From Sphagnum compactum (lineage: Eukaryota; Bryophyta; Sphagnopsida; Sphagnales), in assembly GCA_965153455.1 (NCBI GenBank), contig OZ234501.1, positions 8,308,001-8,372,000 on the forward strand: a stretch of DNA of 64,000 nt, in the 5' to 3' direction. The notes under the pieces were generated by a model. The model saw only the letters and a program-made list of their open reading frames with translations, was not told the DNA's origin and did not search any database. Both the position numbers and the translations under genes were made by a program. Positions 49,930 to 60,429 of the stretch are shown here, in pieces (position 1 is the first letter of the stretch; each line of letters starts with the position of its first letter).

Positions 49930-50310
49930 ACTAAAACAAAGGGGGGTGTGTGGCCTTTTTGCCATTTTACATTAAAAAGTATCTTAAGGCAAAAGAAGAA
50001 GAAGAAGCATTATGGAAACTCAAAAATTATTTCACCCATGCAAAAATATAATAATCTTCAAAAACATCCTCTAAAACAAACCAAAATCCTTCGAGATATT
50101 ATTATTATAACTCTATTATAACTAATCTCAAGTTTGAACAACACAAGCCAAAATATATCATCTTTCAAAAATCCTCATATAATGAAAAATAGACCTTATT
50201 TTATTATTATTATTACCTAGTAGGGGCCAAAATCACTTAAGCTACTCTATATATACTCTATAATGAATGTTAACACAATATCCTTCTTGCCTGGGTAAGG
50301 CTTAAGGCCA
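49930..50310 (+). repeat. Dispersed repeat of about 370 bp, copy 2
   Basis: Same element as 20100-20460, same orientation, about 29.8 kb away. Shared blocks include ATTATGGAAACTCAAA, CATGCAAAAATATAATAATC, TAACTCTATTATAACTAATC, TAGTAGGGGCC and CTCTATAATGAAT. This copy has GAAGAAGAAGAAG and TTATTATTATTA expansions absent from copy 1. Confidence 0.85.
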
Positions 50311-53070
50311 ACAAAGCAAAGTGAGCTAACCCCACCTCCTTGAAATGGAAAGATTCAACAAGATTTCTGACACAAAAGGTTTGATACCAAGTGAAGAAAA
50401 ATAGTAGTAGTTGAAAAACACCCAATTAGGGTTAGGAGCTCTTTTGTCATATGTCCCAAGAAAAACTCTTTGGAAAACACCTAATTATGCCTTCCTTTTC
50501 TCTCCTCCTCCACCACCTCTTGCATAAGGTGAAGAGTTCTAGAAGGCTTTTCTTGTCATTCTTTTTTTCCATTTTTAAAAATCCCTTGAAAATGTAGTAG
50601 TACTAGGGTTTAGGGTACCCTACTAGTACTTTGATGTAAATTTAGGGTTTCTAAAATCTTGAAATTTTTGAAAGTAAGCCCAGCCCAGCTAGCCAGGCAT
50701 ATATGGATATTCTAATTTCTAAATGTGAACTTAAAAAAAGGGACATGAAGGAAGGAAGGAAGGAAGGGAGGAAGGAAGGAGCAAGCAAGCAAGCTTGTGT
50801 ATGGAGGGAATTCAATTGTTTGATGTTAGATGTTAATAATGGCTTATTAGTAGTGACAAAGGGGGGCTCAAGCTTTGTTGGTCCACCATCATCAATTGCT
50901 TGGATTTCTCTTTTGGTTCTCCAAATTGATGCCCTAATTCAAAACTATGGCCAATATTTTTGAGGACAATAATTGTTCATGGTACAATAATTTCCTCTTT
51001 CCCTTCATTTTTCTCTTTGTCCTTTTGTTTAGGGTTTTTGTTTGGATGAGGAAGCTCTTGTTTTGGGTTGTTTTAGTTGTGGGTTTACCCTAAACCCTAA
51101 ACCCTATTATTCCACTTTTTTTTTTGGGGTGGCAAAAAAATAATGGTTAACCCACAACTTCATGTCCCTTTTTGCATGTTTAAATATTTTGTTGGGTTCA
51201 ATTTCATTTTGCATTTGTAAGGGGAACTTTGAAATTATGTGGTTTAATTCTTTAGCTTGTTTCAACAACTTTGTTGATTTGCATAATTAATTAATTTTTT
51301 TTGAGATATCTTTCTTTCATACTTTTTCGTTCAACAAGTGAAAGTTGTTTAATCTTCTTGTTTATATTTGAAATGATTTTTTTTCTTTTTTTTTGGGGTG
51401 TATTGAAGATTTTTTTTTTTTTTTTTTTCCGTAGCAATTGATAGATAGGAGTTGCATTCTAAAATGGTAGATCTACAACACCCAATACACACACAAATGA
51501 GAACAAGAAGGCCGATAACCTCGACCTAATTTCTCATAATAACTGACAACAATAATAATGTCTGAACATGTCGTCCCGTCCCCTCGCCTCGCCTCACCTC
51601 TCTTGTAAGTGGACAATTAAGTGGACTATTAGTTGGCAAGGGTTTCATGGCCTATTAGTTCTTAGTTCAAGTTTTTTCGCCCCAATAAAAAAAGGCCCAA
51701 AACAAGGAACCCATAAATGTGCCAATTCAAAAATTACATGCACAAATTTGTTAAGGACGATAAAAGGCAGGAAAATGCATGTGATAGAAGAAAGATAGCG
51801 GAAAAAATTATTGCTCCTCCGATCTATGAAGCCGAATTTTTTTGCCACACTTGTTGCACCAAACTTAACTTTAAAAAAATATTTTTTAAAAGTTAATTAA
51901 TTAATTAATTAAAAAATTAATATATAAATTTTAAAAAATAATTGATTAATTTTTTTTTCCCTTTGGTTTGAAATGAGTATAGGAAAGCTATAAGCCCCCG
52001 CCAGCTTTGAGTTTTTGAAATAAAGGTCTAAAATTAACCAGCCAGGGTTGCAAGGCTCTATACTATTTATTATTAGTATTATTATTATATGCTACACACA
52101 TCCCACTCACAAGCACTTGTTGCACCCCCCCCCCCCCCAAATGGGGCACTAAAAACAAAAAAAATGAAGAATAGTCATAATTTATATATATATGTACACA
52201 ACTTATTTACAAGTCAATTTGTTTGTTTGCAATTTTCCTCATCTTCAAGACTTTATTATCGTTTGCTTAATACATGTGATTTCCTTGCGACTTTTGTTGG
52301 GACCACGCAAGCAAATCCGGTGACAAAAATTTGCGTGAATGCTGACTACCGAGATTGATTTCCTGTTATTTGACCTTCGAATACAAACAAAAATCTATCA
52401 GCAGTTGTTAAATTATGATAACTCGTGTCCGACGTCAAGGAAACTCGGTTGGTTGAATGTCAATGAAAATGATTTAAGTGGGGATCGGGTGGTGGTGATG
52501 GTCTTTCTTGGGCAACTTGACCACCATTTCGATGAGGCCAACGACAAAACCGAAGCAAACCGATGGGTCAAAAAACATATTACAAGTACCTAAACTATTT
52601 GGAATTAATTTTATTTTTTTTCGGGTTGTCGTTATTTTCTCTTTTGAAAGAAATATGAAATCTATTAGGATCGAAATCATCCTGGGAGCAAGCAAAATGA
52701 CGGTTGATTTTTTATAAATTTCTTAAATCCCTCCTTCCTCCCCCAAAATGCATATAGCCTACCTTGGACGAACAAGAGATTAAAAATGACGAGTTCAACT
52801 TGTTGAACCCGGCCGGCCACCCGTGACCAATTTGTAGGCTTGATTGATTTTAGTAGGTGCAATTTTTTTCCTTACATCTCATTCATTGGAAGTCCTTTGC
52901 CGGTGGAGAATATGAAAATAGAAAACCCCATTGAACCCTTTCCTTCTTCCTCTAAATTTTTTCCAATTGTGAACAAAATAACCAAAAGACAATACAATAC
53001 TCCTTTGTTAACCGGAGCTTGATCGTTGAACCCCAACCCGATGTCTTCAGCTAGTTTGATAAATAAATGT
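50311..53070. other. Intergenic DNA with low-complexity tracts
   Basis: No gene is supported. Contents: a (GGAA)n tract at 50749-50780, telomere-like CCCTAAACCCTAAACCCTA at about 51088-51106, a poly-T run at 51411-51428, alternating TTAATTAA near 51893-51910, and a poly-C run at 52126-52138. The open frame at 52339-52593 (+) has no recognised domain. Confidence 0.45.
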
Positions 53071-53315
53071 TTGCTAATTACAACCGGAAGGAATGATAAA
53101 GTGTTGCTAATTACAACCGGAAGGAAGGAAAGGAAAGGAATCGTGGCTTAATAAGATGATAAAGTATTGCTAATAACAACCGGAAGGCAAGGAATCGGTG
53201 GCTTAAGATGATAAAGTATTGCTAATTACAACCGGAAGGAAAGGAATCGTGTGGCTCTAGATGATAAAATATTGCTAATTACAACCGGAATCTGCTAATT
53301 ACAACCGGAATCATG
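53071..53315. repeat. Irregular tandem repeat, TTGCTAATTACAACCGGAAG units
   Basis: The core TTGCTAATTACAACCGGAA occurs at about 53071, 53104, 53167, 53219, 53272 and 53291. Variable spacers contain GGAAAGGAATCG, GTGGCTTAA and GATGATAAAGTA. Spacing of 20-63 bp indicates repeated slippage or deletion within an originally about 52-bp unit. Confidence 0.88.
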
Positions 53316-53474
53316 ATTTAATCGGTCTTAAGACAACATATGATTATACATAGGGTTGAGTTATGATATGTGGTAATGTAACCAAAGTTGCCAAATTAAA
53401 CCATGGTTAGTTTTCTAATGAGGGTGATGTGGGAGATTTTGTTCCACAATCAAAGAATTTCCCACAAAAAGAAA

Positions 53475-53506
53475 TTTCTTTTTCTTTTTCTAAAAAGAAA
53501 AAGAAA
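53475..53506. repeat. Near-continuous 15-bp hairpin (poly-pyrimidine/poly-purine)
   Basis: TTTCTTTTTCTTTTT (53475-53489) is the exact complement of AAAAAGAAAAAGAAA (53492-53506), separated by only two bases. It sits at the left edge of the 53.5-kb array. Confidence 0.75.
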
Positions 53507-53510
53507 AATA

Positions 53511-54152
53511 GGAGGTGACAGAGACTTAAGGGCCTGAAAATACCTACCTACACACGTGTTTCATAGTGAGGTCCCGAACAATCTGGGGGCCCATGTGACG
53601 TGACACTCCAGGTGACAAACATAAGAGGAGGTGCCAAAAGACTTAGGGCCCGAGAAAATAGCTGCGCACTTTGTCTCATAGTGAGGTGCCGAATAATCTG
53701 GGGGCCCATGTGAGGTGACACTTCAGGTCACAAACACAAGAGGTGGGGTGCCAGAGACTTTGGGCCCGAAAGTCCCTACACGCGTGTCAGAAGGAGGTTG
53801 GGGGCCATGTGAGGTGACAAAATGAGGTGTCAGAGACTTAGGTCCGAAAATCCCACACAAATAGATGTCTCTCATGATGAGGTACCGAACAATTTAGGGG
53901 GGCCATATGAGGTGACAAAAGAAGTAGGAGGTGCCAGAGACTTATAGGGTCGGAAATCACCTAAATAGGGGAGGTGTATCATAATGAATGAGGTCCCAAA
54001 AAATTTAGGGGAGCCATGTGAGGTGACATACGAAGTGACAAAAAAGAGGTGCCAGAGACTCAGGGCCCAAAGATAGGCACGTGACTCATAATGATGTCCA
54101 GAACGATGGGGGGGGGAGGGGAGGAGACATGTGAGGTGACATTCGAGGTGAT
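53511..54152. repeat. About 117-bp tandem array, six units, upstream of the glutaredoxin-like gene
   Basis: Units begin GGAGGTGCCAGAGACTTA (or close variants) near 53511, 53627, 53745, 53824, 53927 and 54044. Each runs through GGGCCCGAAAAT, a CTCATAGTGAGGT(C/G)CCGAA block, ACAATCTGGGGGCCCATGTG and AGGTGACA. Most units are 103-118 bp; the fourth is about 79 bp through internal deletion. The last unit runs into the GC-rich leader, about 0.9 kb before the ATG at 55029, so the array is in promoter-proximal position. Confidence 0.92.
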
Positions 54153-55028
54153 ATTCCGATTCTCAGGACCTCGGTCAGGACTTGGGTAGTCCGTTTGCTG
54201 TCTCCTCCGTCCCGAGCGCTCTGCGGCTGCTGCCGCGTTCGTTGCACGGGACGGAGCTTTGTTCGTGTGGGGCCGTCTCGTCGTCCTCGCATCGATCCTC
54301 GCGCGCTTGCTGCTGCTGCTGCTGCTGCAGTATCTGCCCTGTTGCCGTTGTTGTTTGTTGTGGGTGGTTGCTGCTGCCATACAGTTGCGAGCGTTGACAG
54401 TGGTCACGCTTTTTGTTTTTTTCTCCGCGCGCACTCGTCACACGCGAGTAGTAGGTCCTAGTGTAGTTCCAAGGACGACCGCGTTCAGAAAAATCCAGCT
54501 GCGCCGTTTGAAATCCGTTGCAGCAACATTCTCCAGACTTTCTTCTGGGACTACGGTAGTTGTCCTGACTCGCGTGCAGAGACACAGAGACACAGAGAGA
54601 CGTGCATGATCTTCGAGTTTTGGAGCTGTTCTTGGCTTTTGTCGTCTGTTGCTGTGTGCAGGAAAATCAGCTGCTGCATGTTTTGGGATGCCCATTGAAT
54701 GATGATCTGAGAACCTGGCGGGGACGACGGGGATTGTGAGGAATGTGGAGCTGTTACTGAGAGGAGGGGATATTATACCGTGAGAACAAAGAGAACGGGA
54801 ATGTTTTGGAGAAACGAAGCTGAATCCCAACAGCAGCAGCAGCAGGAGCTGGGGAGAGAGTGCGAAGCTTGGGGACTATGAGAAGCGAGGAGGTTTGGGA
54901 CGGGGAGGTAGAGAGTAACTGGGATACGAGAACAACGGAAGACGTGCAGCAGTGGGGTGCACGAGAATTGGGTAGTTTCTGAAAGGAAGAAGAATTTGGA
55001 AGACTTGGGCATTCGAAGGAAGGGGGCC
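54153..55028 (+). promoter_or_regulatory. GC-rich 5' leader/promoter of the glutaredoxin-like gene
   Basis: A GC-rich block between the tandem array and the start codon, with a CTG triplet run (about 54309-54330), a GAGACACAGAGACACAGAGA tract at 54578-54600 and a CAG run at 54830-54843. The overlapping frames on both strands here lack domains. The coding frame stays open upstream of the chosen ATG to a GTG at 54957, but the MGC start at 55029 is far more plausible. No TATA box was assigned. Confidence 0.55.
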
Positions 55029-56945
55029 ATGGGTTGTTCCACTTCCAAAAGCGCGGCGACGCTGCTAGGGAGTAGCAGCGAGTTGCAGAGGGTGAAGAAG
55101 AAGTTGGGGAAGAGCCACTCTTTTGCTCCGCTGCGCAGCTCTCAGCTCATGTCAGACCACAATATGATGCCCATGCACTACGACTACCATGTGGTGGCGC
55201 TCACCTCTAGCACTTACGGAATCATGAAGCTGGTGGAGGCGGAGAAATATGCAGTGAACGACGAGGAGCTCCTGGAGTCGAATCTCGTCTCAGCTGGCTG
55301 TGACCATCATCCTGCAGCTGCTGCGGCTGCTGCTCCTGGCATGTACTCGAAGATCATGAGGAAGTCGGAGTCCATGCCCACTCGCAGTTCCAAATCTGCG
55401 CCTCATCAGACCTGGACGGACATGGCAATGGGTATCTCAAGGTCGGTGCAGACTATCGCAGGTTCGGTGAAGACCATGACCAGCAAAGAATTACAAGATC
55501 ATGAGGAAGAGCAGGAGTCTGTGAAGACGCCTCTGAAGAACGAGATCAGTTCTTGTAGCGACAACTGGGAGCAAGAAGAGCTCGAGACCATCAACACTTG
55601 GGAACTGATGGCAGGTCTCGATGATCTCACTCCGCGACCTTCCCCAATGCCTGCTGCTGACCCACCTCCACTCCAGCTTTCTGAAGCAGCTGCAGCTTCT
55701 CAAGATGATGATTCTTCGCGGCAGAAGAATTTGGAGATGATCATCAAACCGGTACTAGCTCATGTGCAGAGAAAGAAGGGCAGCAAAACACAGCTTTCTC
55801 GATCTCGCTCTCTCTCATCAATCGAAGACCTGAAAGCAGCTGCATCCACGGTTGTAGAATTGGAGATGCAGATGGGTGAGAGAATGGTAATGTTGGGAAA
55901 GGCTCCTGCTCATGGGCCTGCTCATTCTGTCACAGACTCGAGCTCACAAACATTGTTCTCCAAATTCTCCTCTGCCGCAGCAACGGAAGAAGTTCTTGGC
56001 TACAACAACAACAGCACAAGTCTACTACTGTTTGATCCAGATATCTTGGCGTCGTTTGCTGCAAGCTCTGCGGATGGGAGAACCGAGACTGCATCAGAAT
56101 CAGACGAGTGGTGTCGCGATGCCATGGCTTCTACCTCTGCAAGCTTAGCAGATGAGGATGTTACATCTCAGTGGATCACAGCAACAACAACTACTAGGGA
56201 TCACCGTGCAGCAGCACAAGAAGAAGAAGATGAGAACCAAGTCTCTAGATCATCATCATCCTCATCACCGGATCAGAGTGCTACTGCATGGTCCAAGCTT
56301 TCCTTTGGCAAGATTGCACCTGCTGATCTCGTGGGTCATGATGCAACAACAACAGCAACGACAGCACTAGTAGAAGAAGATTCACAAATGATGAGCAGAC
56401 CGTTGATGAAGCTCAGAGTGGTTTCTAGTCGATTGGAAGCTTTCGAGCGGAAGTGTCCACCAGGTGGAGATGAGCGAGTCGTCCTCTACACAACCAGTCT
56501 GCGTGGAATCAGAAAAACCTATGAGGATTGCAACAGCTTGAGGATGATTTTCCAAAGCTATCATGTGTGGATTGATGAGAGAGATGTCTCAATGCACGCG
56601 AATTTCCTACAAGAACTCAAGATGCTGTTGCTTTCCTCATCCAGGGCTGGAGGAGCTGCTGTAGGTCCAGTGCAAGTCCCGAGAGTCTTTATCATGGGTC
56701 ATTACATTGGAGGATTGGAGCAAGTGCTTCCTCTTCATGAGGAAGGCAAATTGGGTGAGCTTCTCATCAACTTGGCTCCACAACCACATCCAACTGCTTG
56801 TTGTGATGGTTGTGGCGGAATCCGATTTGTGCCTTGTCCTGATTGTAGTGGCAGCTGCAAGAAGATAAATATGCAACACAACCAAATCACTCGCTGTCCT
56901 GATTGCAATGAGAATGGTCTAATCCGGTGTCCAATCTGCTTCTGA
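55029..56945 (+). CDS. Glutaredoxin-like protein with C-terminal four-CxxC zinc module
   Basis: Single-exon, 638 aa. The start MGCSTSKSAATLLGSS is chosen because Gly2 and Cys3 form a classic N-myristoylation/palmitoylation signal typical of this plant family, predicting membrane association. Residues about 30-470 are low-complexity and poorly conserved. The glutaredoxin fold follows (about 478-590): RVVLYTTSLRGIRKTYEDC, VWIDERDVSMHANFLQEL and VPRVFIMGHYIGGLEQVLPL. The usual CxxC/CxxS active site is replaced by TSLRG, as in relatives such as Arabidopsis At5g39865, so thiol oxidoreductase activity is doubtful. The C-terminus has four CxxC pairs (CDGC, CPDC, CPDC, CPIC) like a DnaJ-type zinc ribbon. 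Substrate and function are unknown. Family assignment is secure. Confidence 0.93.
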   Translation: MGCSTSKSAATLLGSSSELQRVKKKLGKSHSFAPLRSSQLMSDHNMMPMHYDYHVVALTSSTYGIMKLVEAEKYAVNDEELLESNLVSAGCDHHPAAAAAAAPGMYSKIMRKSESMPTRSSKSAPHQTWTDMAMGISRSVQTIAGSVKTMTSKELQDHEEEQESVKTPLKNEISSCSDNWEQEELETINTWELMAGLDDLTPRPSPMPAADPPPLQLSEAAAASQDDDSSRQKNLEMIIKPVLAHVQRKKGSKTQLSRSRSLSSIEDLKAAASTVVELEMQMGERMVMLGKAPAHGPAHSVTDSSSQTLFSKFSSAAATEEVLGYNNNSTSLLLFDPDILASFAASSADGRTETASESDEWCRDAMASTSASLADEDVTSQWITATTTTRDHRAAAQEEEDENQVSRSSSSSSPDQSATAWSKLSFGKIAPADLVGHDATTTATTALVEEDSQMMSRPLMKLRVVSSRLEAFERKCPPGGDERVVLYTTSLRGIRKTYEDCNSLRMIFQSYHVWIDERDVSMHANFLQELKMLLLSSSRAGGAAVGPVQVPRVFIMGHYIGGLEQVLPLHEEGKLGELLINLAPQPHPTACCDGCGGIRFVPCPDCSGSCKKINMQHNQITRCPDCNENGLIRCPICF

Positions 56946-58167
56946 TTCGTAGACAATTCTCATACTCCTATAGGATTTCATCTGGGTCATCTGAGTGCAA
57001 CTGGATTTCATCTGGGCTGTCCAGGGATAACCTGATCATCTTGTCCTCCTGAGCTCATTGAGTAGTAGTTGCTGCAAAGGGAGTGTAGACATGATGTTAC
57101 CTGACATAATGAGAGATTGTGATGAGAGAGATGATGAATGATTTTACAGCAGTCTAGCTTTGGATCATTTGGAGTACATATTCTCTTTCTCTTCTGCTGG
57201 TGGTATGGAAATCTGATACATATCAAAGGCGTGAAGAGTATAAGAGTATCAGTTTTGTTAGGTAGCAGGGATCTTCAACTGCAGGAACAAAAATTCTTTT
57301 CGTGAGCTTTTGTCATAAATGGGGTTACGAATGCAGACATACATACATGTTGTTCATCAAGTTGATGAATTTTGTTACTATGTACTTAAACTCCCATGTA
57401 TACTATTGTTTAAAATCAAAACCTGGACCATCCACTGACCTGTCTTGCTGACGGTGAACTCATACTTTTGGTTTTTCTGACAGTTTCTGATGATCTTTGA
57501 GAGCCTTTGTAATGAATGAGTGAGTTTCTAGTGCCAGCAGGTAGCATTGTTATTATGTTCCATTGTTTGGAAAAATTTACATGCCAAAATTTTTGATTGC
57601 AAAACTTGGTAGTTTCTCAAAATGGTCATTTCAATGGCAAAACGTGTGCTCTTTTTTCCATCGAGTTTTTGCTAACAAAATCTGATTGCTTATGTGATTG
57701 GCTTATTAGGGTTTTTTTGGCAAACAGATCTTGAAGAGCTCCTTGTAATCCATAAATGAATTTTTGGTTGGTTCTCTGTGTGTATCATCATGTCAGATGT
57801 GCTGCAGGCCTGTATTGTGGTTGCTACATTTGGCTCACGGGTGCCATGCAGTTTCTGATCCTCTCTTTTCTAGGTAAGAAAAGAGGCAAGGATTTAGGGT
57901 TACTAAACCCTGCTTGTCAGTTTTTTCCTCAGAAATGCTTGTGGGCACCTTGGCCCTCACTCACTGTGTGGAAGCAAGACCCCACCCACCCTGAAGAATG
58001 GCAAATTTCCGATCTCTTGTTATGGTTGAGTTAGATGTGTCAATAACCACCAGTTCTGAAGCCTCTTAAAGCAAAATTTCACAATGGACAAATCTGCAAG
58101 TCATTGCTCTGGGTGTTCTGTGAAGACAATTGTGTATCTTGTACAGATTCACAGCTCCAAACCAAAC
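56946..58167 (+). other. 3' UTR and flank of the glutaredoxin-like gene
   Basis: Sequence after the TGA at 56943-56945 has a GGATTTCATCTGGG duplication (56974 and 57003) and is otherwise unremarkable. The frame at 57756-58034 (+) has no recognised domain. Polyadenylation site not assigned. Confidence 0.4.
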
Positions 58168-60429
58168 CAGTGCTGTGGGGTTCTTCCTTCTGAAGAGAAC
58201 CTCCAGTACTGGTTTTGATTCTTTTAAAAAAATTGGAGCTTCTTCACATCCACATGCAGGTTTGAGCCTAGTTCTTCCCATCTTAAAATCCTGGAGTTCT
58301 GGTTCTGACATGTTTTTTCAAATTCAAAAACCTCTCGGCCTGATTCAAAACCAGGTCCAGTTACATGTAAACATTACACTGATTTTAGAGGTCCTCTGAG
58401 GGTGGTTTCTAGAATTGCTTTTACTCTTTGAATACCAGTCAAATCCAGGTGTTTGAAAATTCAAAAATCAAAGGTACCAAATGGGTCTTGGGGTTCACCC
58501 ATTGATTTCAGTGGGTATCATGCCGGGTTCTTTAACAAATACCTGGCCCATGTTAGGATGCAGGTTTTTGGCTAATACTGAGCCTTGTCTGGTTCTTCAA
58601 ACTATTACTGGTTCTTGAGTTGCAAGGTACCAAAAGGCATAACTGTTCGTGGAAAAGAATTAGTGTTACATGTATGCATTTCACAAAAAAAGATGAAACA
58701 AGAAACAAACTAGTGAAATCAATTGGATCCTCACTCAATCATTTGTTGCATTATTAAAGAAATGCTACAAGTTACAAGCTTCCCCGAGAGATACAACAAA
58801 AAGTTCACTCCATTGCATAACTTTAAAAGTTATGCTAAACTCCAGTAAAGCGCTTTACTGAACTAGTTCATCAACTACAGTAGTGCAACAAAAAAGAAAA
58901 AAGGCGATAAAATCAGAATGTTTGTTTCTGTCAGATACTGTTTCAGCATGCCTTGATTCGCACAAGCTGGATATTCCCAACAATTCTCTCATCAGCATAC
59001 ATCTCTCATACAAAAAGCTTCGTATCCCCAACAGGTACCACTAATCATCTATTGCATGCCCAGCTCCAAATGCTCAATTCTCAATACCAAAATCCTTCAA
59101 CCACATATGCCCATCTCTAAACAAAACCCACCCAGCTACATATTCACAGCTCTCACCAAACATTATGCCCAGTTGCACATGCCTAACCCTCATCAAAGAA
59201 CTGCCCAGCTCCTCATAAAAAAGAATTGCCCAACTGCATATGCCCAGCAACTGCAGGAACCCTGCCTCAATGGAAACCAACCCTTGTACATTGGAACTCA
59301 ACACTCAAATACTTAGCACCCCAACTCCATCATGAGTATAACAACTAACAACCTCAGCATGCATTCCAAACACCATCCTTCCAATCCACAACCCGTGACC
59401 AACACTCCCTGCCCACCACAAACATTAACTTGAAATTTCTCCAGCCTCACACAAGACATTTGAAACCTGGAACCCTGACACCTGCACATTGCATCAGTTT
59501 CAAGCACCTCAAATAGATATAGCAGATTGTACTAAAAATGTGCAGGATAAATTTCAACAACTTTGCATATACCATATCTGATCATGTCACCAGTCATCAC
59601 ACCATCAGGCCCCAACTCAAGAAGTTGTAGACAAGGGTTCCACAAGCATCATCCACAAAAACACCTCACTAGCCCATCCTGAATTGAACGTCTGAATCAT
59701 GCATCCAAAACTTGTAAACACTTGCATATACATAACCCATAATATAGCCCCTATGAAGGCAGATCTGATTCCTTCACAGATTTCTCATCACATAGCCACA
59801 CAAAGTGTGTTAGAGACATCCGGAAATTCTTTGCACTCCATTTCATCCTTAAACTTTGCATCAAGCTCCTTTTGTCAACATTGATTCTTCCTCACATGCA
59901 GTTGGAATGTTAGAGGGTTTTGGGCACCAATGTGTAGGTTAGAGAGTCAATTCTTCACAAATATCACCGTGTCCAAATGGTCAGTTTGAAGATGACTACT
60001 CTGCAAAGTGCAGTGAGTAGCCTCACAATGGAAAAAATGCACTTTGCTTTGATTTGGAGCTAGAATGCCAAGAGCTTGTCTTGCTAAGTATGCAATGGTA
60101 GGGTGTTTGTGTTGTTCTATACACCACTAGTTCAAGGCACATTTGTGACAACACTAGAAACCATCTAAGAATCTTCACACAATTTGTTTCAAACTATCAA
60201 CATTTGTGTCTAGGGTTTAAAATAGGTATTCAAAGTCCACATGCCCACCTTGTGCTTTGAGGGCTCATCAACCAATTGATGTCAACAACTTGTAAGACTC
60301 CACTACTATAGCAAGAGTTATAGAGGCAACCAAAATGGATGCTGCCTCACATCCCACATAAGTGTTCTCTAGGTGTAAGCTCTTCTATCTAGGATCCAGA
60401 ATCAATGTCAAAATGTTATGACCTTTCTT
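58168..60429. other. Intergenic DNA, possibly 3' part of hAT copy 3
   Basis: It begins with CAGTGCTGTGGGGTTCTT, similar to the candidate hAT terminus, and 58200-58330 is rich in CCAGTACTGGTTTTG/GGTTCTGG phrases like the subterminal regions of copies 1 and 2. 59050-59250 contains a loose repetition of ACATATGCCCAGCT phrases (at least five, irregular spacing). No gene is supported; open frames around 59056-59507 are products of this repetition. Confidence 0.4.

Noticed and set aside
54957-55028. Upstream extension of the glutaredoxin-like protein by 24 residues
   Set aside because: The extension begins at GTG, not ATG, and would bury the MGC lipidation signal.
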